Part shown: piece by piece, positions 44,801 to 56,399 of the stretch
How the letters are laid out: the number at the start of each line of letters is the position of its first letter
How positions within the stretch are numbered: the first letter of the stretch is position 1
Origin: Chelydra serpentina
Taxonomy: Eukaryota > Chordata > Testudines > Chelydridae
Assembly: GCA_037349315.1 (NCBI GenBank)
Contig: JBAIAC010000026.1
Location: 26,379,501 to 26,443,500, forward strand
Length of the DNA: 64,000 nt
Direction of reading: 5' to 3'
Program-made: the position numbers and the translations under genes
The notes under the pieces: model-generated
The model's input: only the letters and a program-made list of their open reading frames with translations
What the model was told of the DNA's origin: nothing
Database searches by the model: none

Positions 44801-46300
44801 TTTTAGCAGCAAACTGCAGTCAAATTTCTTCCTGTGGCCTTCCAGGGTGGGACTGTTATATCAGGAACAGATCTGAGCCCCAAAACAGTTACTGATGGGG
44901 TGAGAGTAGATGAACCAACTCCCAAACACAACTCAGCTTCCAGAATTGGAGGCAAGGGGGATATTGAACACTGCCAAATGTCTATGCTCACTCTGGCTGA
45001 TAAGAACATTAGTGCCACCACATGGATTGCTGATGAATAGCAGCATGGTTTGAGTTCTGCAGCAAGATGCAATGGTTCTTGCAAGAAAATACTCATTTTA
45101 TCGGTATCAATCCTCACCTTCTCAGTGGATCCTAGGCAGAACTGTGCCATTAACTCTAAATGTAATAGCTAAAGGATTAACAGTGGTCTGGAACTTTGGC
45201 GTGGTAGGAAGTGGTTGGTTGTGACCCAAAGAACAGATGGGCTCACACCTAAGGTCTATTTACAAACATCCTTTGAAAAAGTTTGAAGATCTCAAATTCA
45301 AACAACAGATTTCAACTTTGTAGCTGGAGTCCATCTCTGTCCAAAGCTACATAATAATTAAAGAATTTAGTGTAAATGTCTAACCACATAAGCCATAACA
45401 CCCATATAAGCCCCTTTTTGCCCAACTCACTCGTTTTGCTCTTCTTCCAGTGCACAATCTTCAGACCATTCTCCCCAATTGATGTCATTACAACAGAGAA
45501 TTTATTGAAATATAGCACAGAAAAATTAAATAAAATGAAACCTTAGTTGCAGAAAGATAGTAAAACTGTAAGTCAGCTCTGATTAAACAGCAGTATGACA
45601 TACAATTTATAAAAGATTTATTCACACACTAATATGAAACCGTGCGATCTACAGTTTTGATAACTCATCATTCGTCAGGACTTTGTGAATGAAAGCTCAG
45701 TGACATGGGACTCCAGCACTGTGCTTCCTATCCATATCTTGACCCACTGAAAAAGGAATGAATTATCCCTCCTTGCAGCCTGGACTGGCATCAGACTCCA
45801 AACTAATAAGGCACCAAATATTTGGATAAAGATCTATATTGAGATGTACTCCTGTCAAAATAAAAGTAACTGTACTGTCTGCCACTGGAATATTTATCCA
45901 CTGTGCATTCCATATTTATAGCTCCCTTTTAACTTTTCAAAGCTGTTGAAGTCTATCTTAAAGGCACCATAGAGGTCAAACTCCCTTGTTATACACAAGA
46001 AATTTCGGTATTTTTCTTTGAGGAATAAGGCATTGATTAAGGAAATTAGGTCAACATTCAAGAAAGTTTATTCTCTTCCACGGAGATACTCAAATAACAC
46101 ACACACCCTGCCCAAAGGAATGACCATATAATTCTGTCATATTTTACTGGAAGGATAGCACTACATGTGTGTGCTGTGTAAGTGCTATGTGCTTGTATTA
46201 GAGAACGAGAATACAAATAGGACAGAAGGCCTGGAAGATGAATGAGCGTGAACCATAGAACTGACGCATGCAATTGCATGTAAATGAATATCTACATGGA
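41880..46300. other. No recognisable genes
   Basis: AT-rich. Contains scraps of palindromic repeats (about 41925-42000, 42535-42600). A 115-residue open frame near 44803-45150 (minus) and one at 43378-43725 (minus) show no domain. Confidence 0.4.
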
Positions 46301-46439
46301 GAAATATACAAGATTTTCTGGTGGTTAGAGAGCTCATAAAGTGCAAAAGTTATAAAACACAGAACATAGAAATACTGCAAACAGAGGAGATAAGGAACAC
46401 ATCTATACACAAGAAAAACACAGATCACCACACCTACCT

Positions 46440-47200
46440 TTACAGATCCAGTAACTACCCCAAACACACCGAGAAATCTGTTATCTACAGCCAGGCACTT
46501 GGACACCACAGAATATGCTCCAAGAAGAAAGTCCAGGATATACACCTTAACACACTCATAACCACCAAACAAGGACATTGCACCAGAGAATTAGATCACA
46601 CTGTGGAATGGGCCATCCAAATACCCCATGTGAACCTGCTTCGAAACATAAATAAAACCTCTTCCAACCACACACCCCTAGTTGTACCTGTGATCCCACA
46701 CCAGAACCCATCTAGCGTATCATCAAACAACTACAACCCATACTCGATGGGGACCCCATCCTGAAAGAAATATTTCCTGATCTCCCTCTTCTGGCCTTCG
46801 AACAACCCTTCAACCACTCCAAGCTCAGTGTCAGAAGCAAAATCTCCAAAGACCAAGACATACCAACTCACATCAGCCCCAGACCCTGCCAGAATAACAA
46901 ATGTAAACATGTAGACTATCTCCATGGCCACAATGACTAACACCCTCACCCCCACAACACACCTTTCAAGATCCATAGGTCCTACACACAATATGTGGTG
47001 TACTTCATTCAGTGCACTAAATGCCCCAATAACAAGTATGTGGGTGAAACCAGACAATCACCAGGCTCTTAAATGAACTCACACAGGAAAATGATCAAAG
47101 ACAAAGACACTATATCACGCATGGGTGAAGACTTTTGACAAAGTGATCACTTTATATCTGATTTATCAGTTCTCATCCTCCAAGGAAACCTGCACAACAC
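46440..47200 (+). pseudogene. Penelope-like polyprotein remnant with GIY-YIG endonuclease
   Basis: The upstream part (frame of the open frame ending at 46764) contains YPKHTEKSVIYSQALGHHRI followed by CSKKK, matching the HPxxxKxSIPYSQALRLRRIC stretch of Penelope-like proteins. After a frame change, the downstream part reads QYVVYFIQCTKCPNNKYVGE and TRQSPGS. VVY...YVGET is the GIY-YIG nuclease signature of canonical Penelope-like elements. Several stops and frame changes separate the blocks. The polymerase catalytic motifs are not seen. Nonfunctional. Confidence 0.75.
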
Positions 47201-47437
47201 TTTCTAATATCTTTATTAAACACTAAAAATCATGTTTTTTAAAAAAGACACTGAATTTATGGCTTATTATAACAATCTGTAACCCACTAATCCCCCAACT
47301 ACTTTTGTCCTAACTAGAGGGATGTTAATGGGCCACTTCACTTTGAATGGTCCCTTAGAATATGTGCTAACTGCTTATGATAAACCATATGTTGAATCTT
47401 GTAGTTATTGGTGATACTCTGAGTACCTTTTCCAGAC

Positions 47438-47472
47438 CTGAGGAAGAGCTCTGTGTAGCTCAGAAGCTTGAC
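47438..47472 (+). ncRNA. Hammerhead-ribozyme-like core in Penelope tail (decayed)
   Basis: CTGAGGA (47438-47444), extra A, stem GAGCT/AGCTC (47446-47450 with 47457-47461), loop CTGTGT, then AGAAGCTTGAC where GAAAGCTTGTC is expected. Same layout as 5889-5918. The change of GAAA to AGAA would be expected to abolish activity. Confidence 0.45.
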
Positions 47473-47667
47473 TCTCTCACCATCAGAAGTTGGTCCAGTA
47501 AAAAGATATTGCCTTGTCCAACTTGTGTGAAGATTACTCATTGATTATACTTTACATGGGGTAATATTATGCATTCAACAAGATATCAATTCCCACACCC
47601 CTGTTCCACCAGGTAGCATATGTTTTATCTCAACCACATATCTGAAGCTCTTGCACAAAACTCTGAG

Positions 47668-47947
47668 CCCTGGTCTACACTAGCGGGGGAGGGGGAAGAG
47701 GAGACAGTCAAAAGCATAGCTGAAATCGGTGTATCTTAGATCGATTTACCTGGCCATCCTCACGCCAGGGAGTCAACCGCTGCTGCTCCCCCGTCGACTG
47801 TGCTTGCGCCTCTCGCAAGCTGGAGTACCGGAGTCAACAGGGAGCACTTTCGGGGATCGATTTATCGCATCTAGACGAGATGCGATAAATCGACCCCCAA
47901 AAGATTGATCTCTACCCTCCGATCCGGCGGGTAGTGAAGACCTAGCC
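47668..47947. mobile_element. Turtle MITE with TCTACACTA ends and ATCGATTTATCG palindrome
   Basis: The ends CTGGTCTACACTA and TAGTGAAGACCTAG are near-inverted. Inside, GGGATCGATTTATCGCATCT (47853-47872) pairs with AGATGCGATAAATCGACCCC (47878-47897) across a 5-nt loop, with one bulge. It matches a nonautonomous DNA transposon I recall as highly repeated in turtles, with many CpG sites for this AT-rich region, which suggests it is younger than its neighbours. Confidence 0.8.
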
Positions 47948-47949
47948 TA

Positions 47950-49385
47950 AGTGTTTATAATAGAATTCTGTAACTGTGCTGGCATTCAATTCTGCTGCCT
48001 TCCTTTCATCTAGATGGTATTGCTTCAAACCATAGAACATAGAGCCAGAAAAGATCACTTTGGCTATCCAGATTTATATCTGAACACACATATTTAACAC
48101 CTGCAATATATTTTCTTGAATAAAAAATTGCTTACAGTGACTTGTCAAAATGTTCAAAAATGTATAATGTGTGTAATGTAAGTGAATAGGTTTTAGTGTT
48201 AGAGTGCCAAAAACAAGAGAGAGAAAACTAATTTGTTGGCAGTAGCTTTGAAAAGTGCGTCTCTAAGTAGTGATTTAAATAATTACACTAAGAGACTGTG
48301 TTTTGGAAAAAAAATGTTTTGGATGGGGAAATCAGTGATATTTGATATAGCAATTGAAAAGGCAGAATTTAGCAGCTGCAGAACCAGTGTGCATTTATGG
48401 TATTGTTGGTGGCTTTGGGTGGAGTAGAAGAGTCAGTTAGATGTTCAGAGAAAGCAGTGGCAGTGTTTTCTTATTATACATGGTGGGGTTCCTGCCTCCA
48501 GAAGAAAACACAATTCTTTACAATTTTACAAGTATAATTCCAGGTGGAATGTTTTCCCTTCTATTTACGCATTGTCACCAGAAGACCAAGCTGAAGGCCA
48601 GTTTATGGCCAAAGAACCACAATCCTAAGATCATCAGTACCACTTTGAATTATATCACCTCTTGTCCTAAATCCAATACCCATATTATCACTTTAGGTTT
48701 TCCTCAATTATAAACAAAACTCCTGTGCAGCAGGTAGCCATGATTTTACCATCTGTTGTCCTTGAGAAAGACAGGGAGGTGGTGTAAGGAACAGCACCAC
48801 CACCACGTCCTGAATGGCCCAGAAGGAGTGCATCTGGGTGTCATGACACATTAAGACCCAGCTGCCCCTTAATAGCCAGCCAGCTGCTGTTAAGCTGTAT
48901 AGCAGAGTTCCTGCTTCAGATTCATTAAGTTGTTGGAGGGACTGCTACCAAGAGTTCTCCACATCGCTAGCTGAGAAACATCATACTACTTCTTGTCTCT
49001 GCAGGGATAATTCCTCCAGACCTGGAGGCTTTTGCCTTGCACCTCCCCACCAGCACAGCTCTGTCTATGCAAGGCTGAATTTGGATTTTTCAAGGATGAA
49101 TTATTTTATACTGTTCATTCACACAGTGTCTCCTGGTGCTCCCTTTTCACTGGCTAAATAGCAGCTGTGCTGCTGCTAAAAACAAGCAAGCAACAATGTA
49201 GGTTGGTAGGGCTTAAACCTTACAAATTCAAGATAAGGTGCAATTCAAGCACAAGTATTCTTAGGCAATTCCTGTTTCTTCCTAGCCCAGCTCAACTGAG
49301 AAATAGACTGAGACTAGTCTATTTAAAATGTGTATTTCTTTCACCAAAGAGAAAGGAATGATTCATTTTCTTATATATGTGACTA
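47950..49385. other. No genes; one possible LTR-like block
   Basis: 48783-49100 begins TGTAAGGAACAGCACC and is GC-richer than its flanks, but no matching end or duplication is visible. Confidence 0.3.
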
Positions 49386-49440
49386 TACCCAACCCCCCCA
49401 AAAAGTCCCAATTTTTCACACTTGTTATTTGGTCACTCTA
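49386..49440. mobile_element. Truncated copy of the 1008-1135 MITE
   Basis: CCCAATTTTTCACACTTGTT followed by ATTTGGTCACTCTA corresponds to the right end of that MITE. Confidence 0.65.
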
Positions 49441-52400
49441 ACTCTGCCCCAGTAGAAGACAAACAACAGAAAGGCTGTTTCCACTGATTTTTTTTCCCTT
49501 CAGAGTGACTGTTCTTAAGAAAGAAATGGCCTATAAATAACATGCATGTGGTACATTTGGGAAAGAGGAACTTGCCTTTTCCTTTCTGTGACCTGGTTTA
49601 CACTGAAGTATAGATATTATTAACTCTATGTTATTTCATTACATGGCATTTTATTTCACACCACAACCAGTAAAGAAAGATTATAAACATAAACCTCTTC
49701 AATAGGAAATCAAACTTGTATAAAAAACCAATTCAGTGCGAGAACATATATGGAAATTTAAGGCTATTTAATGTATTTTAAGTACAGATTTTATGAAAGG
49801 CAAAGTCAACTTAATTAAGAGGAAGTTCTGTTTCTGGGAAACTATAACCAGAGTGTGCTATTAAAATGACCAGGTCATTTAATTTGCAAATATATTAACA
49901 AATGAATTATTAATAATTAAGTAACAGATAATGAACAAATCTGTTTTATAGCTGTTATAATATATGTAAAAGACTGAGTGAATGTAAATGATGATTAAAC
50001 TTTTTGTCAAAAATGTTCAGTGAAGTTTTGGGGCTTTGTTTTTTACCAACTACAGTCACAAGGAAATGAATATTCACAGAAGCTGGTTAACAGTTTGATT
50101 AGATAAGGTGATTCCTATGCATAAGTCAAATAAATATATATAAAGATAATATATAGCTTGGTTCAACATTACCTCAGCAAAAGAGTTGTGAAAATTGCTG
50201 TGTCAGAACCTGCTGGAGAACAAAAGTCTAAAGTGACCAATAACACTTGATGCACTGTATAATGGTTGGATAAATTACATTTACAAGACCATCGGGCAAT
50301 GTTTACAGAGTGTGAATACTAGGAAACTTCAAAATGGACTTTGCAAAGAAGAGACACTGTATTGTCACATGGAAAATAAAGTCAGGCAGAGCTGGCCAAG
50401 GAGGTTACTCTATCCTGAACAGAGGGACCAAGAGAAGCTTTGTAAAGACTGCAAAGTTGGGAATGTCCGAAGAAAGCCGAGGAAAAAGCCAAGAGAAGGT
50501 GTTCATAGGCTAAACAGCTGACATTCCAAAACACAGAATTGGGATATTACAAGAATTTGCCACATTAAGATTTATGAACTTTGAAGTCTATAAACACAAC
50601 CCATATAAATTATGAGTAGTTAAAAATATAAAAGAAGAAAGGTGATGTCCTGTTCTATCATGTTTATGAAAAAGGGACAAAAGAAGTACAACTTTAAATT
50701 TGATTGCACCACCTCAACTGTTCTTACAAAATGAAGATTCTAATCTGATTTGTTCATGTCAATTTTCTAAAAAAAGGCAACCAGTCAATAAACTGCCCAT
50801 CAAAACTGAACAAAAGAAGTTGGTACTTTAAGGAAATCCTGTCCTGATATTTTTGGCTTCTGGAAAATCATGAGAGGATCCAAACACACATGCAGCAAAT
50901 TGTCCTAACATGTAAGCATAGATACCAAGAAAACAGTTCCCAGCACAATGGCATCCTGGTCCATGATAATACAAATAATAAATAAATACCTTTAAAAAAA
51001 ATCTTTATTCTTATAATAAAATTCTTGTCTATCTAGTTATTCTTCAAAAATACTTTTTGTACTGAACCAATCTCTATATGCCAAATGCCATTCAAAAGTT
51101 CTTCATCTGTAGATGTCTTTCCCCTGACCCTCCCCTCAGTTGGTCTAATGGTGACCAACTAACTACATGATGAAAAACTCATAGATCCCAAACGAATGGC
51201 AAGAGATGAGCCTACAACAAATATAAACTGATAATTAACTCTTTCCAGGTTCACCAAATTACCCAGGACAGTGAACCATTCCAGTATTCAAAATCTTAAT
51301 TTTCTTTTCTACACTGAATGTGTCTCTTGGCAATCCTGTTAGAGTGCAATACAAATGAGGGATGTGATTAACTAATGCCTCGAAGAACATCACAATTTTC
51401 AGCAATAGCTATTCTGGGGAAACTGGCTAAATCATTATTTAAGGTTTTACTTAATCTGCTAGTCACTTATTCCAATAGAAGAGATACCTAGACAATGTTT
51501 CAGCAAATCTCCAGTGGCACGCTCTTCTCATCTAAAACCAAGATCTGTCAGCCAACTGGAGGAGAGCCACACTGAATGTGACACAATTGTAAGATATCCC
51601 CATCAAAATTAGAGAATCCAAACACTTCCCTGAAGTTTGAAGTTTATTCAGATATGGAGGTATAATTCAGGCCTATCTTATTTTTAGATTACAGTTCACA
51701 ATCAACATACCCACCTTAATTTTGAAAGTACTGAATAAGTGATAAGTAGACTTTTTAGACAGTGAACTAATATTAAAACACAACATGTCTAAAAATTGGA
51801 TTGCAGAAACCTACAAATATACCATATGGTGATATACTGCAAACCTATGCCAGGAAAAGGAATAAATTGAATATATTTATCCAATATTACACCAAGAGAA
51901 GTGAGCTGATTGTTACAGAAAGTAGAAAGAAACATCACTGCTCCGTTCATTGTGACCTTTGAAGCAAGGTATTTGGCCTTTAATCTTCAAGATTATGTGG
52001 TGAAAGGTAATTAAGGGAAAAGACAGGAGTCACAGTAAACATGACAGATATTGAAGAAGACGTAAACAAACATTTGAGCGTGAAGTTTGAGATGTAAGGT
52101 TTAACATTTCAAGAATTATCAATAATATCAGAAGTAAAAGGCTTGTCGATGTATTATCTAAATTGCATCACAGTAATATCAGAAAACTACAGTCTAATAG
52201 AAAGCTTTTAAAATCATCATAGTAGTTTGGAAAGTATGCATTTATCAATAAAGAGACTCGGTAGAAAAACAATCTACTGCTCTTGAGATGTGTGATCAAG
52301 TAAGTCTTGTCAATAAGGTCAAAAGTGATTGTTAGGGTAATTAGTATTTAGTTTCAAACTATCAATTTTCTAAATTAAGACGATTGATGGCCTTCCTGGA

Positions 52401-52575
52401 TGAATCCCATTGAAGAAGAACTGGATCTATTGATGAAAGAAATTGTCAACACGTTATTCAGGGAGGGGCTCCTGGATTTGCACTGGGTGCCTACTGACTT
52501 GCAGGTAGAATGTAAGGTGCTGGTTTCGATAAAAAATACTATATGGCCAGAGAACTGCCTATTTGAGAGACGGAA
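49441..52575. other. No recognisable genes
   Basis: Strongly AT-rich, no named element. Confidence 0.45.
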
Positions 52576-52578
52576 GGT

Positions 52579-52646
52579 AAAATCCTGGCCCTATTGAAGT
52601 CTATGGAAGTTTTGTTATTGACTTTAGTGGTGCCAGGATTTCACCC
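52579..52646. repeat. Short palindromic repeat, 'GGTGAAATCCTGGCCCC' family
   Basis: AAATCCTGGCCCTATTGAAG ... GACTTTAGTGGTGCCAGG, then ATTTCACCC. Third copy of the family in the window. Confidence 0.75.
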
Positions 52647-52774
52647 AGCATCTCTCCATGAGAAGGATCCCTTGGTTTTGGAATTAAGTTGCCCTTGTTC
52701 TTTCTGAAACAACTCAGATTTGTTGACCTTGAGGTCATGCTTTAAAACTCATCCTTTTATTCAGGCTTTTGGAG

Positions 52775-52955
52775 GCGAGGGCCGCAGGGACGTGCTGGCC
52801 GTCGCTTCCCATAGCTCCCATTGGCCAGGAACAGCAAACCATGGCCACTGGGAGCTGTGGGCAGCCATGCAAATGTAAACAAACTGTCTGGCGGCCCACC
52901 AGATTACCATGACGGTCTGCGTCCGGCCTGCGGGCTGCAGGTTGCCCACTACTAA
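52775..52955 (-). mobile_element. hAT-type MITE, one end missing
   Basis: On minus it starts near 52955 with AGTAGTGGGCAACCTGCAGC and CCGCAGGCCGGACGC, and includes CGGCCAGCACGTCCCTGCGG near the other side. CAGTGGTGGGCAACCTGCGG is an end I recall for a widespread turtle hAT MITE. The opposite terminus and target duplication are not visible. Confidence 0.65.
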
Positions 52956-55900
52956 GCTAAAGCTTTGTATAGGCACTTTTCCCTTTGTGTTACATATCTA
53001 AATAAAACAATAATAAACATAGTAGCCCCAGGTAGCATAGAAAAATGCCAGACAGTGATCTCATACCTCTGTGAGTCAATGAAAAGTGTTGGCAGAGAAC
53101 AGCTGAATGAAGTTTTACCCATTGTATGCAGGTGTTCACCAGCAAGAGAAGCCAATATAGAATAACAAAAGGAAATAGAGAAAGTGTGGTAGACAGTTAC
53201 ACCAGCATAACTGAGATCAGAATCTGACCATGCGTCTTCTGTTCATTATCACTCTCAGCAGAGAAGAAGCAAGCAAAATGCCTTTGTGAAATGTGCAAAA
53301 CAAATACAGGTGCAGGTTTTAATAAATAAATGCAAATAAAACTTTGATATGAACCAAATGATTCCCTGATGCTGAGTGACAATTTCTTGGTAATCATTTT
53401 TAAAGTGGATATTTCCACCATTTTCTACTCTCTTAGTCAGTGTGGTAATACAGACTGTAGAGTGTGTTTATTATCTTATTTAGTATATTCATTTTAAAAA
53501 GGTAAGCAAATATTATACACACACAGAGCATAAAAGAAGAGCAATGAAAAGAAAAAGAATTAATTACTGTGCTGCAGACTCTCTTTTCCCTAGTAGACTG
53601 CCACCCTTCCTGCCAACCATAAGTCAATCAACTGTCAAGTGTCATCTTCAGGAGTACGATGTGCAGCAGCACGATTCAGAGGAATCACCAAGAGATGTTT
53701 CACGGAAAGAAAAAGAGAGTTGTCCATGTCCATTTGAATTATACAATAGTAATTCTCATTAAGAGACTGAGTACGTAGGCCAGACCTCTGCTCCTCCACT
53801 TTCAGATTCCATTTAACTAGGGTGTAGGTTGTTGAATGATTACCCACAGGTAAGCATCAAGGAATCATTTGGCTACTAAAGTAATACAGGTGGTACAACC
53901 TACTGCATGTTATTTAATCCTTTTTAGCTCTGCAACAGCTCTTAGTCTTAGAATATTCATTTAGGAGGAGGGAGAGGAGGAATAAAAAGACAGGTGACGA
54001 TAAAAAGAGACTGGAAGAATAATAGGTCATTAAAGTTTGTGGGGGTTTTTTAATGGCTTGTTTGAGAAAAATGAATGTATATATGAGCAAGATTGTCTAG
54101 TTCAGATTATGATTCAGCCAAAGTATCTTTGCCCATTTTATTATGCCCCTATTGATGAGTTGTTTACCCCTTCAGCTCTATAAAAAAGCCTACAACTCTT
54201 CTGGGTTAACAAAAGTTGAAAACCTTTATCCAGACTCTTCCTATAGATCACAGCCCTCCGTTAGGTGGTGTCGAGCAGTCTTCTCTCCTCTACTGTGAGA
54301 GCCTTAGGGAGGCTCACATGCTTCCTCTTCTCTAGGGGCTAGCCCTGGAACACCCCTTTTCCCCCCCGGACGGTTTCCTATGATCTGCTACAGTCCCTTA
54401 ATTGTCCTCTGAGGGTGTAGATCTCTCTGGCTTTCTAGATAAAACACTACCGCTTCTTTGGGATACTTTAACCAGGCTTTTGGCTGACATTTTAGACCTT
54501 TTCCAGGTGCTTCCAAAACTTCTCCTGGGCACCTTGATTGGGAAGTTCCTGTTTTCTTCAGATCTCTCCCTAAAACTGAGCAAAAATGAGTTATTGTATA
54601 CAACTCCCTTTCCCAACACACTTTGCTGTGGCCCCTATAGCTACCAATAACACATGGATATAAGATTCCCAGAATGCCTAAATTCCAGGTTTTTGCCCCA
54701 AACAGGACAAAGCTAAACTTGGAACCCAAGACGCCAACATGTCCTGTGTCACACTCACTCCTACAACTTCCCTTCTTTAATTACAGCACTTATTGCAAGA
54801 AAAAACTGTGTGAAACACAATCAAAGAGGCAAGATAAAATAAATTCACTTTAACATGATGGTCAAATCTGGTCCAACTATTCACTGCAAATAAATTATTT
54901 TCCAGTTTTAGCCCTTTTCATTATTCATAAATTATCTCTGACAAAATAGAAAATGCACAGGTTGTGAATTTTGATTAATTTAGGGTTTTTTCATGATTGT
55001 TCAATGCATGGCTAGTGTGAGAAGCTATTTCAGCCCACAGATTCTTTCCAAACTGGCCACTACAGGCATTTGCGCTGCATGCACGACTGCTCACCTATTA
55101 CATGATATTGCTTATGATCCCTGATTGGGTGACCTAGCAAGGATTATAATGGGAAGAAACCCTTTTTTGGTCTGTAAGTCACAAATGAATATTTATATTT
55201 GTTTGATTAACCTATTTTTCCAAAAATTAAATAAAAAGAGCTTTAAACGATGACCACTTTCAGAGTTAATATTTTTGTTTAGTATCTGCTAGTAGTTTTG
55301 TTGGGCTCACAACCTCAATGTTTTTGTTTTACACAAACATGATTACTGTCATCCAAATGTTCCCAAATAAAAAGCTTTGAGGATACAAGTACAATGAATT
55401 GGAAGGCCTTATTCTCAAGAATTCTTGTGAACACTGTTTAGGTACAAATACCCAGTCCTAGGTGTGACCAAAAAGGAAAGAAAAGGAAAGAAAGAGCCCT
55501 AAAAGATATTGGACAGGAAGCATCACTGACTGAATACTGCCAGATATTTCACCATGTGACAGAAGCAGCTTGGCAGATGACATGGACCAGCCCCACAGAG
55601 AAGCAGTGCTCAACACACCACACTTTTAGAAGCACCATAACCAACAGTTCATGAAATCTCTTTAGAAAAACACGTTTCCTGCTACTTCTCCCAGCACACT
55701 GTACACATAAGAACAGTAAGGTAAAAAGTGCTTTTATATTGATTGTTTTCCCCCTCTTTATATTTGACAGCTGGAGTATTAAAACAGAATTCTGAGTAAA
55801 TTAAAGCAATAACAAAATTACACAGGGCAGCTGTTTCAGCTATTTTCACAGAGCAACGCTCTTTAGAAAAGCTAATGAATCTAATGGAATCTATCAGACA

Positions 55901-56365
55901 CTGCCAAAGCAGCAATAAGTGATTTAAAATGTAGGGGAAGGTCTCATATAAACAGCCTCACCAAGCACTAAATGGAGTAACACCTAACTCTAGGGGGTTC
56001 TTGCTTTTAACAAAAAAATCAAATAGACCTTTGTTCATTTATTACAATGGTGCCCGCAAGCTCGTCTACGATACAGATCCTGTCAGAATTTCTACTATAT
56101 TCCTCATTTTTTAACTTATCTAATTACACAAATTGCTCCTGGCTATAGCTTGGCATTCAATTGCTGCTTGAATGGTCCCCATGCCCCCACCGCCTCCAAA
56201 TTTTGAGGTGATTTTGTTTGTCAGTTTTTAAAAAAGTGATAGAAGTTTGTTATCTGCAGCATTCATTTGGGCTCTTCAGTTTTGCTTTGCAGTGTAGCAT
56301 GTAAAAGCTGACGTGGAAAGTACCACACATTAAATCATTCAGACATGACAAACTGGTTTTGTTAG
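52956..56365. other. No genes; one GC-richer block
   Basis: 54170-54765 contains CTCTATAAAAAAGCC (TATA-like, plus) and ends CTCCTACA, so it may be an old LTR, but no ends or duplications can be defined. The rest is AT-rich. Confidence 0.3.
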
Positions 56366-56369
56366 TTGT

Positions 56370-56399
56370 GGGGTGGGGTGAGATGGGGTGGGGTGGGGG
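56370..56399 (+). other. G-quadruplex motif
   Basis: Five runs of at least four G (56370-56373, 56375-56378, 56385-56388, 56390-56393, 56395-56399) lie within 30 bases, with loops of 1, 6, 1 and 1. Confidence 0.8.

Larger units (their letters stand above)
46310..47545 (+). mobile_element. Decayed Penelope-like element, 5'-truncated
   Basis: A coding remnant (reverse transcriptase C-terminal side, linker, GIY-YIG nuclease) is followed by a 3' tail from about 47270. The tail has ATGTTAATGGGCCACTTCAC, a hammerhead-like region at 47438-47470 and TTGGTCCAGTAAAAAGATAT. No intact frame, no intact reverse transcriptase. The tail is the same type as the solo tails at 27.8 kb. Confidence 0.75.
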
